Below, in pieces: positions 12,301-14,829 of a stretch of DNA of 14,829 nt. How positions within the stretch are numbered: the stretch's first letter is position 1; every line of letters begins with the position of its first letter. The notes under the pieces are model-generated. The model made no database searches. It had not been told where the DNA came from and saw nothing but the letters and a program-made list of their open reading frames with translations. Made by a program: the position numbers and the translations under genes. Source of the DNA: Phoronis ovalis (Eukaryota > Phoronida > Phoronidae); the NCBI GenBank assembly GCA_028565635.1, contig JAOXYB010030323.1, positions 1 through 14,829 of the forward strand. The letters are read 5' to 3'.

Positions 12301-14618
12301 ACGCATTGTTAGATGTCTAACTCACTAGATTGGTTTCTTATACACAAATGTCTGGCAAGATTAAGATGATTTTAAATTTTTCAAGATCGTCAATGTGGAG
12401 CCTTGAAATAAATTTATGCTTACCTTAATAAATACCAGTTTTAAAAGTTAACGTTGGTTTATTTGTCTACTTGCAGCACTGTATCTTATTTTATGCGGGT
12501 TGTCTTTTTTTTATAAAATACTTCTTCAAGCCCAGAAAATCAATTATACCTATGTTTGATCGTTTCAGAGATACTGCTCCTGGACAAAAAGAATGTGATG
12601 AATCCATAGAAAAAATTAATTCTGCTATCAAAGATTTGGACCAGGCATCATTGGCTGCAATAAGTCAGAACCTAGCACCAAGAAATGATAATTCCCAACA
12701 GGTATGCTAATATTACAGTTTGTGTAAGAATCGCTTAATATGACTGCCCATCATGGGCTAGTAATCTTCTGTAATAAAGCAACCTTTTACTTTAGGTAAT
12801 CAGAGGTTGCTGGTACTAAAGCAGATGCTGTGAAGGCGTCAGAAGTATAGTAAGCTAATTTAGTTTGTTCCTTATTTAGTTAATTATATTTTGATTTGTA
12901 TTATGTTACTCTTTGTAGGGCTTTCAAGAACAGATGACTAACAGTGCTCATGAACTTGCAGATACAATAGAGCCAATAAGAGGTGCTTCAAAAACGAATG
13001 CAGAAAATCTAGGACATTTAGTATCAACAATGGCAAACTATTTTGATCCTTTATCAGATGGAGCTATTGGATGTGCTTCGAAAACAATGAATTCAAAACA
13101 ACAAATGGCTGTACTAGATCAAACAAAGACTGTTGCCGAGTCGGCCTTACAATATATGTATGCTGTTAAAGAAGGTGGTGGCAATCCAAAGGTGGGTGTG
13201 CCTTGCGGTGTTTAGTCAGTGTACAGTGCTGAAATACATCATCACTGGGAAATAACAATTTTTGCAGAAATATATGTCATTGATACATACATTAAGGTGT
13301 ATTGTGGAAAAGTGTATCGGCATGGTTTCTTGTTTCAGGCCAATCACACCCATGGTGCCATAGACGAAGCAGCAGATGGTGTTAGAGAAGCTCTTGATGA
13401 CCTACTGAAGACACTTGATGATGCTGCATCAGCTGCTGGTGTTGTAACTATGATGATTGATGGAATAACAAAAGCCATGAGCAAGGTAAGTCTGAATGCC
13501 TATATTGTTTTGTTTATCCCATGTGCACCATCATGTAAAACCTACATTTTATTTAGACCAGTTACATTTTAACAAACATAAGTGGTATTTTGACATTGTT
13601 ATTTAGTGCACTATATGGTATCACTCTTGACAAGAAGGTAGTGTTGCTTTGAATGGAAATAAGTATTTTAATTTTGGTCAAATAAATTTGAAATTTTTTA
13701 TAGATATAGACTTTCATATTATTTGTAAACTTACTTTGGCAGCTTTTTGTTATGGCACATAATTTGAACTTAATTGTATTTTTAAGAAAATAATCTTTAA
13801 CTTTAATGCTTCTGTTTATATTTTGATACCTAATTTGATAGCAAATTTGCAATTAATGTGATTTGAACCGTCTGGTATCATAAGAACTGTTCTTAGGGCT
13901 AAATTTGAAGTATGGAATGTGGATTCTGCTACTGATTTGCATCTGAACTTTTAGCATTTAAACATTTTAAAATTAATCATATTCAGTGGTTATTTTGTGT
14001 AAACAATAGATACATATCTTGTGTATGTGTGTCCATAACAATTTTAAAAATCAACAAAATTACTTAATTGTTATATAATACAAACTTTTTGGAATATTCC
14101 TAAATAATTAAAAATAACTTAGCATTTAACCTTTACATGACCTTGTGACCTCAAAATTGTAAAAACAAATGCCATATTTGTATTGTACAAACTTTACATC
14201 GAACGGCCTGTGACCTAAAGATGAAAATAAACACTTTTGACCTCAAGGTCATAACAGGAACTAATGCGCTATATATAATAAGCCAAATAATAAGAAGTAA
14301 AACACCATATATGAATGTTCTTGACGTGGTAATGATAAACTTCACAAGATACGTGTATGCAACATTTTACAATACCCTCTGATGCAGATAAACATCACTG
14401 TAGTTACTTGTCCTATTTTACTTACCTTGACTGGGATATCGCTGCTTTGATTTTTTTTAAATTTCATATTTAATTGTGAGACATTTGCAATACAGTGAAG
14501 GCTTGTCTGATTTCAGGCTGATGAGAGAACTTCAGTAAGCGAGGGCATGTCTTTTGTTGACTACCAGACCAACATGGTTCGTCTTGCTAAACAGATTGCA
14601 CGGGCTGCACAAGATATG
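201..14618 (+). CDS. TLN: Talin, partial gene (28 internal exons; FERM F2 to rod bundle R10)
   Basis: Talin is a cytoplasmic adaptor of integrin adhesions. Its FERM head binds beta-integrin tails and acidic lipids, and its helical-bundle rod binds vinculin, actin, RIAM and KANK. The coding join is 201-369, 1002-1259, 1514-1590, 1810-1990, 2526-2666, 2939-3099, 3247-3400, 3507-3884, 4140-4256, 4752-4865, 5298-5429, 5768-5896, 6147-6260, 6577-6690, 6922-7056, 7285-7413, 7801-7884, 8014-8241, 8624-8743, 9043-9380, 9865-10048, 10326-10592, 11433-11594, 11972-12294, 12569-12701, 12919-13191, 13339-13485 and 14517-14618. That is 4864 bases: one carried base plus 1621 codons, open throughout. Every intron is GT-AG. 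Aligned from memory, it is nearly gap-free against human talin-1 residues 262-1871. Start and stop codons lie outside. An intact frame with dense introns argues against a processed pseudogene. TLN1 versus TLN2 orthology is not meaningful if this is an invertebrate with one talin. Confidence 0.97.
370..1001 (+). other. TLN: Talin intron 1 (632 bp)
   Basis: GT-AG intron with donor GTAAGT. It is AT-rich with an A-run near 663 and an ACATACATGTATG string near 718-730. No further talin-like exon was found; the short open frames are unrelated to talin. Confidence 0.88.
1002..1259 (+). CDS. TLN: Talin exon 2: FERM F3 (PTB-like integrin-binding) domain
   Basis: 86 codons, starting EKMKGKNKL and ending YIDIILKK, equal to human 317-402. 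A single exon therefore holds nearly the whole F3 fold. F3 binds the NPxY motif of beta-integrin tails and activates the receptor. Functional residues are kept: the Lys equal to K322 and K324, Leu325 (1026-1028), and Arg358-Trp359 (Trp at 1128-1130), followed by AASP. Phase 0 at both ends. Donor GTGGGT. Confidence 0.97.
1514..1590 (+). CDS. TLN: Talin exon 3: start of head-rod linker
   Basis: 25 codons plus two bases, equal to human 403-427. It has a basic start (KKAKDHFG) followed by the acidic GDEESTMLEDSVSP stretch. The Ser-Pro equal to human S425-P426, a known CDK5 site that influences adhesion turnover, is present (TCA CCA, 1580-1585). Phase 0 to 2; the next codon is split as AA|G. Donor GTATGT. 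Confidence 0.95.
1810..1990 (+). CDS. TLN: Talin exon 4: flexible head-rod linker with calpain-site region
   Basis: Completes the split Lys and adds 60 codons. The linker is Gln/Ser/Gly-rich and expected to be disordered. The conserved block GSVALPAVLRAGG aligns with human GSVALPAIMRSG and fixes the register. On that alignment Q433 is present (1823-1825), but Q434, on the other side of the vertebrate calpain-2 cut, is His (1826-1828). The exon ends in MAHAPPA, where human has a similar HMPP stretch. Phase 2 to 0. The frame stays open into the following intron as far as 2227. Confidence 0.95.
1991..2525 (+). other. TLN: Talin intron 4 (535 bp) with minisatellite
   Basis: GT-AG intron with donor GTAAGT. 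Its 5' part carries four tandem 33-bp units (listed separately) and its 3' half is unremarkable AT-rich sequence. A secondary acceptor-like site (CATATTTTTAG) ends at 2183, but the sequence after it does not resemble talin. Confidence 0.88.
2012..2143 (+). repeat. 33-bp tandem repeat, four copies
   Basis: Four adjacent 33-bp units start at 2012, 2045, 2078 and 2111. The core GAAACTAC or GAAACTAT recurs at 2021, 2054, 2087 and 2120, exactly 33 apart. Copies differ by a few substitutions, and the last degrades at its 3' end. The unit is a multiple of three and free of stops in one frame on each strand, which accounts for the long open frames seen here. Confidence 0.95.
2526..2666 (+). CDS. TLN: Talin exon 5: linker end and first helix of R1
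   Basis: 47 codons, phase 0 at both ends. After a short polar lead (GQNPQLHGLSQSQ) it enters a helix, RALYGNINAAMTGIQSAQ, matching human QALTGTINSSMQAVQAAQ at the start of rod bundle R1. It ends in the loop NLPPLGSDA, matching human TLPPLGQDA. The lead looks somewhat longer than in human. Donor GTGAGA. Confidence 0.95.
2939..3099 (+). CDS. TLN: Talin exon 6: R1 rod bundle, middle helices
   Basis: 53 codons plus two bases. It begins ASNKWRANTLDLSRQNV, an amphipathic helix, and continues through SPDEVDYTAVGSAVATI, which mirrors human DPAETDYTAVGCAVTTI. R1 is the first rod domain after the linker. Phase 0 to 2, with a split Ile codon AT|C. Donor GTAAGT. Confidence 0.95.
3247..3400 (+). CDS. TLN: Talin exon 7: R1 with the VBS1-type vinculin-binding helix
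   Basis: One carried base plus 51 codons. The helix KLLDAARRLAGAFTDLLNAA lines up with the first described vinculin-binding site of talin (human about 605-628), keeping the hydrophobic face Leu-Leu, Ala, Leu-Ala, Phe/Val and Leu-Leu. The helix is buried until R1 unfolds under load, when vinculin head can bind. Phase 2 to 0. Donor GTATGT. Confidence 0.95.
3507..3884 (+). CDS. TLN: Talin exon 8: end of R1 and most of R2
   Basis: The longest exon, 126 codons. It opens PRQNLLTAASKIGEAS, the last R1 helix. R2 helices follow: DALLALAKAVANATAALVLK, then CALATSQLVACTKVVAPTI, then CQEQVIEAAKLVAKSVEGI, all very close to human. The last is similar to a known R2 vinculin-binding helix. The preceding intron, at 106 bp, is the shortest in the window. 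Phase 0 at both ends. Donor GTCAGT. Confidence 0.97.
4140..4256 (+). CDS. TLN: Talin exon 9: last R2 helix and Gly-rich R2-R3 hinge
   Basis: 39 codons. A helix, LGSAATAVTKALNDLLQHIK, matches human AAATAVTQALNELLQHVK. A glycine-rich run (RGSGGGGP) follows and continues into exon 10, forming the hinge between R2 and R3. Human has a comparable Gly/Ala hinge. Phase 0 at both ends. Donor GTGAGT. Confidence 0.95.
4257..4751 (+). other. TLN: Talin intron 9 (495 bp)
   Basis: GT-AG intron. A reading frame opens at 4497 and runs through the acceptor into exon 10, but its intronic part has no bundle-helix character and the Gly-rich hinge joins exons 9 and 10 cleanly. No other element seen. Confidence 0.88.
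4752..4865 (+). CDS. TLN: Talin exon 10: R3 helix 1
   Basis: 38 codons encoding the first helix of R3, the weakest and first-opening rod bundle in vertebrate talin. The motif SMGDAPEMVKQARVLA is nearly identical to human. The Thr equal to human T809 (ACC, 4797-4799) is present. Phase 0 at both ends. Donor GTACGT. Confidence 0.95.
4866..5297 (+). other. TLN: Talin intron 10 (432 bp)
   Basis: GT-AG intron, AT-rich, with a T-run near 5151. A short open frame at 4902-5117 resembles nothing known to me. No repeat or RNA gene is evident. Confidence 0.87.
5298..5429 (+). CDS. TLN: Talin exon 11: R3 helices 2-3
   Basis: 44 codons equal to human 832-875, same length. Begins ATSQLVNAIKGQ and ends TLADATSRMVEAAK. 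Threonines equal to T833 (5301-5303) and T867 (5403-5405), two of the four belt residues in the R3 core, are kept. Phase 0 at both ends. Donor GTAAAG is somewhat weak. Confidence 0.95.
5430..5767 (+). other. TLN: Talin intron 11 (338 bp)
   Basis: GT-AG intron, AT-rich, no repeat, RNA gene or additional exon recognised. Confidence 0.87.
5768..5896 (+). CDS. TLN: Talin exon 12: R3 helix 4 and R3-R4 connector
   Basis: 43 codons equal to human 876-918, same length. SLREAAEALRSATSAAAND forms the last R3 helix and includes the Thr equal to T901 (5843-5845). The basic ALKKKLIKRLE segment then leads into R4, matching human AIKKKLVQRLE. Phase 0 at both ends. Donor GTAAGT. Confidence 0.95.
6147..6260 (+). 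CDS. TLN: Talin exon 13: R4 helix 1
   Basis: 38 codons, one fewer than human 919-957. SAAKQTASCSTQLINAAQ aligns with human HAAKQAAASATQTIAAAQ, followed by a polar loop and the helix start QQALMSHAK. R4-R8 form the central actin-binding segment (ABS2) in vertebrate talin. Phase 0 at both ends. Confidence 0.93.
6261..6576 (+). other. TLN: Talin intron 13 (316 bp)
   Basis: GT-AG intron. Contains a 15-base string at 6545-6559 that also occurs in the preceding intron at 6099-6113. Otherwise plain AT-rich sequence. Confidence 0.87.
6577..6690 (+). CDS. TLN: Talin exon 14: R4 middle helices
   Basis: 38 codons, same length as human 958-995. VSEQIPKLVQGIRG and SAAAQLALIAACEDLIQ match human VAEQIPLLVQGVRG and SPSAQLALIAASQSFLQ. 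Phase 0 at both ends. Donor GTAATT. Confidence 0.95.
6922..7056 (+). CDS. TLN: Talin exon 15: R4 last helices
   Basis: 45 codons, same length as human 996-1040. Begins PAGKLSASAKASVPTVGDQ and ends in the helix NAAKNLSAALAELRTSVTK, matching human CAKNLGTALAELRTAAQK. Phase 0 at both ends. Donor GTAAAT. Confidence 0.95.
7285..7413 (+). CDS. TLN: Talin exon 16: R5 first part
   Basis: 43 codons, same length as human 1041-1083. AKEACGTLELDGALDQL starts the R5 helices and the exon ends LVPLPGET, as in human KPLPGET. Frame and length identity support both splice sites. Phase 0 at both ends. Donor GTGAGA. Confidence 0.95.
7414..7800 (+). other. TLN: Talin intron 16 (387 bp)
   Basis: GT-AG intron. 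An open frame at 7634-7870 crosses the acceptor in a different frame from talin and is a chance frame. Nothing else seen. Confidence 0.87.
7801..7884 (+). CDS. TLN: Talin exon 17: short 28-codon R5 exon
   Basis: The smallest exon made only of whole codons, encoding AESSSLQLGAISKTVGSNMA and LLTAAAQ. It aligns gap-free with the 28 human residues between PLPGET and GNENY (about 1084-1111). GCAG follows the chosen acceptor TTGTAG directly, so a second AG lies four bases downstream; only the first keeps the frame. Donor GTCAGT. Confidence 0.93.
8014..8241 (+). CDS. TLN: Talin exon 18: R5 main helices
   Basis: 76 codons, same length as human 1112-1187. The anchors GNENYTGIAARD, DVMDKSSNLLEEARKAV and QTRLAQ are close to human GNENYAGIAARD, DVLDKASSLIEEAKKAA and QQRLAQ. 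Phase 0 at both ends. Donor GTGAGG. Confidence 0.97.
8242..8623 (+). other. TLN: Talin intron 18 (382 bp)
   Basis: GT-AG intron, AT-rich. No repeat, RNA or extra exon recognised. Confidence 0.87.
8624..8743 (+). CDS. TLN: Talin exon 19: R5-R6 junction
   Basis: 40 codons, same length as human 1188-1227. VAKAVSHALNNCVNCLPGQR matches human VAKAVTQALNRCVSCLPGQR almost residue for residue; the paired cysteines are a family feature and not a zinc site. Phase 0 at both ends. Donor GTAATT. Confidence 0.95.
8744..9042 (+). other. TLN: Talin intron 19 (299 bp)
   Basis: GT-AG intron ending TTGTTATAG. Plain AT-rich sequence with nothing recognisable. Confidence 0.86.
9043..9380 (+). CDS. TLN: Talin exon 20: R6 rod bundle
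   Basis: 112 codons plus two bases, same length as human 1228-1340. Conserved anchors: LNNAAVDLNQSVSDLVTASR, GLKSVSMVSSKLLLAAKSL and the end LLSQAAR. The SSKLLLAAK block is characteristic of R6. Phase 0 to 2, with a split Arg codon AG|A. Donor GTACGC. Confidence 0.96.
9381..9864 (+). other. TLN: Talin intron 20 (484 bp)
   Basis: GT-AG intron ending TTTCTTATAG, phase 2. AT-rich with no recognised repeat or RNA gene. The open frame from 9812 is exon 21 read through its acceptor. Confidence 0.87.
9865..10048 (+). CDS. TLN: Talin exon 21: R7 first helices
   Basis: One carried base plus 61 codons, same length as human 1341-1401. AVTESINHLINICTTAAPGQ and PVNDNSYFECLDSVMDKSK match human AVTDSINQLITMCTQQAPGQ and PINDMSYFGCLDSVMENSK. 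R7 binds the KN motif of KANK proteins, which connect adhesions to cortical microtubules. Phase 2 to 0. Donor GTATGT. Confidence 0.96.
10326..10592 (+). CDS. TLN: Talin exon 22: R7 KANK-binding face and start of R8
   Basis: 89 codons, same length as human 1402-1490. SLGESMTGI keeps the glycine equal to G1404 (GGA, 10332-10334), whose change to Leu blocks KANK binding in vertebrates. The exon then passes through AQAAYLVGIADQ into QFARANQAIQMACQNL, the first helix of R8, which is inserted into R7. Phase 0 at both ends. Donor GTATAT is weak. Confidence 0.96.
10593..11432 (+). other. TLN: Talin intron 22 (840 bp)
   Basis: Second-longest intron, GT-AG, lying between the first and second helices of R8. 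AT-rich throughout. I see no transposon ends, RNA gene or extra exon; exons 22 and 23 join without loss relative to human. Confidence 0.87.
11433..11594 (+). CDS. TLN: Talin exon 23: R8 LD-motif-binding helices
   Basis: 54 codons, same length as human 1491-1544. VLSAATIVAKHTSALCNVCR and FVQSAKDVANSTANLVKAIK are near-identical to human. All four basic residues that contact LD motifs of RIAM, DLC1 or paxillin are present: R1510 (11490-11492), R1523 (11529-11531), K1530 (11550-11552) and K1544 (11592-11594). Phase 0 at both ends. Donor GTGATA. Confidence 0.97.
11595..11971 (+). other. TLN: Talin intron 23 (377 bp) with a 47-bp duplication
   Basis: GT-AG intron. Its last part contains a 47-bp tandem duplication, listed separately, ending about 30 bases before the acceptor. 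The rest is AT-rich with nothing recognised. Confidence 0.87.
11848..11939 (+). repeat. 47-bp tandem duplication (two copies)
   Basis: The string ATGTACCATATATTTTACTA occurs at 11848 and again at 11895, 47 bases apart, and similarity continues to the end of each copy with a few substitutions. The second copy stops just before the polypyrimidine tract and acceptor of exon 24. Confidence 0.93.
11972..12294 (+). CDS. TLN: Talin exon 24: end of R8 and return helix of R7
   Basis: 107 codons plus two bases, same length as human 1545-1652. FTDENRQKCSDAAKPLIDAV and FASSPEFASVPARIS close R8. HSKRLSDAIKKLVSSIK is the last R7 helix. The position of human W1630, part of the KANK groove, is Tyr here (TAT, 12227-12229). 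Phase 0 to 2, with a split Lys codon AA|A. Donor GTGAGC. Confidence 0.96.
12569..12701 (+). CDS. TLN: Talin exon 25: R9 helix 1
   Basis: One carried base plus 44 codons; human has one residue fewer. DTAPGQKECDESIEKINSA then DLDQASLAAISQNLAPR match human R9. R9 folds back on F3 in the closed molecule. The Asp equal to D1676, at that interface, is kept (GAC, 12639-12641). Phase 2 to 0. Donor GTATGC. Confidence 0.95.
12919..13191 (+). CDS. TLN: Talin exon 26: R9 autoinhibitory bundle
   Basis: 91 codons, one fewer than human 1696-1787. MAVLDQTKTVAESALQYMYA carries the Glu equal to human E1770 (GAG, 13138-13140), which pairs with F3 K324 in the inactive state. GASKT and GGGNPK also match. Phase 0 at both ends. 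Donor GTGGGT. Confidence 0.97.
13339..13485 (+). CDS. TLN: Talin exon 27: end of R9 and first helix of R10
   Basis: 49 codons, one fewer than human 1788-1837. DDLLKTLDDAASAAGVV matches human EDLTTTLNEAASAAGVV, then MMIDGITKAMSK starts the R10 helix (human GMVDSITQAINQ). Phase 0 at both ends. Donor GTAAGT. Confidence 0.96.
13486..14516 (+). other. TLN: Talin intron 27 (1031 bp)
   Basis: Longest intron in the window, GT-AG. Very AT-rich in its middle. The minus-strand open frame at 13562-13852 is Lys/Ile/Asn-rich and looks like a composition artefact. Its 3' half holds a cluster of TGACCT hexamers, listed separately. No extra talin exon is recognised. Confidence 0.87.
14138..14251. repeat. Cluster of TGACCT/AGGTCA hexamers (possible dispersed repeat)
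   Basis: TGACCT occurs at 14138-14143, 14146-14151, 14211-14216 and 14238-14243, with its complement AGGTCA at 14246-14251. The first two form a direct repeat with two bases between; the last two form TGACCTCAAGGTCA, a palindrome-like everted pair. AGGTCA is the nuclear-receptor half-site, but such strings are also, as I recall, common in mollusc intron repeats. Which applies cannot be decided from this copy. Confidence 0.6.
14517..14618 (+). CDS. TLN: Talin exon 28: R10 helix (last exon in window)
   Basis: 34 codons, same length as human about 1838-1871. SFVDYQTNMVRLAKQIARAA matches human SFVDYQTTMVRTAKAIAVTV. The exon is ended at Met before GTGTGA, a poor donor; read on without splicing the frame gives Val then TGA (14622-14624). 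Human continues with Val at this point, so the exact boundary is slightly uncertain. Confidence 0.88.
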
Positions 14619-14829
14619 GTGTGAACATTCTTACTTTTTACATTTCTTACATTCCTAGTTACATTTTAGGCAGTCACAATAACTGACACATGACAGTTCC
14701 TGTGCACTTATTCCCACTACAGAGTAAATAATGCGCCAGTATTAAAATGAAAAATGATGTAATTATTTCACAGATAATGAGCTTTTATTTGCTGAGTGAT
14801 GTTCAATCATTGATAGCAAAACGATTTTT
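14619..14829 (+). other. TLN: 5' part of the next talin intron
   Basis: Sequence after exon 28 shows no continuation of R10 (no match to the expected Glu-Glu-Leu-Gly segment) and is AT-rich. It is taken as intron that leaves the window. Confidence 0.75.

Noticed and set aside
13562-13852. 96-residue minus-strand frame in the longest intron
   Set aside because: Lys/Ile/Asn/Tyr-rich composition follows from AT-rich DNA; no domain or family resemblance.
201-14618. Pseudogene or processed copy
   Set aside because: Twenty-seven introns with good splice sites, no frameshift or stop over 1621 codons, and conserved functional residues.
1-14829. Bacterial-type features: operons, ribosome binding sites, CRISPR arrays, insertion sequences, defence systems
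   Set aside because: The window is animal nuclear DNA with one intron-rich gene; no spaced direct-repeat array, transposase or operon-like gene cluster is present.

Overview
The window is an internal piece of one animal gene, talin, read on the + strand. It holds 28 consecutive coding exons between 201 and 14618. They are separated by 27 complete GT-AG introns, with partial introns at both ends. Spliced together, the exons give one open frame of 1621 complete codons with no stop or frameshift. From family knowledge recalled from memory, this corresponds to about residues 262-1871 of human talin-1. The true start, the F0/F1 FERM parts, the rod from mid-R10 onward and the dimerisation helix lie outside the window.

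Layout: 1-200 is the tail of an upstream intron. Exons 1-2 (201-1259) encode the end of FERM F2 and F3, the integrin- and membrane-binding head. Exons 3-5 (1514-2666) encode the head-rod linker and the start of rod bundle R1. Exons 6-9 (2939-4256) encode R1-R2, including the helix matching the first vinculin-binding site. Exons 10-12 (4752-5896) are R3. Exons 13-15 are R4, 16-18 R5, 19-20 R6 and 21-22 R7. Exons 22-24 carry the R8 insert and the return helix of R7. Exons 25-27 are R9, and 27-28 open R10. Introns are AT-rich and run from 106 to 1031 bp. They contain a 33-bp tandem repeat (2012-2143), a 47-bp duplication (11848-11939) and a cluster of TGACCT hexamers (14138-14251), but no second gene that I can support.

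Organism: introns, splice signals and a metazoan adhesion protein make this an animal nuclear genome. The protein is close to vertebrate talin along its length but clearly diverged. Recurrent ACATGTA strings and TGACCT/AGGTCA elements in the introns resemble what I associate with molluscs, especially bivalves. That assignment is a weak inference.

How it works: the exons build one polypeptide that links integrin tails, through F3, to actin through the rod. Residues known from vertebrate work line up almost throughout: the F3 lysine and R9 glutamate of the autoinhibitory contact, all four R3 'threonine belt' residues, the four basic R8 residues that bind LD motifs, and the R7 glycine needed for KANK binding. 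Two differences stand out: the calpain site in the linker reads Gln-His rather than Gln-Gln, and Trp1630 of R7 is Tyr. I found no previously undescribed system; the interest lies in conservation, exon design and intron repeats.
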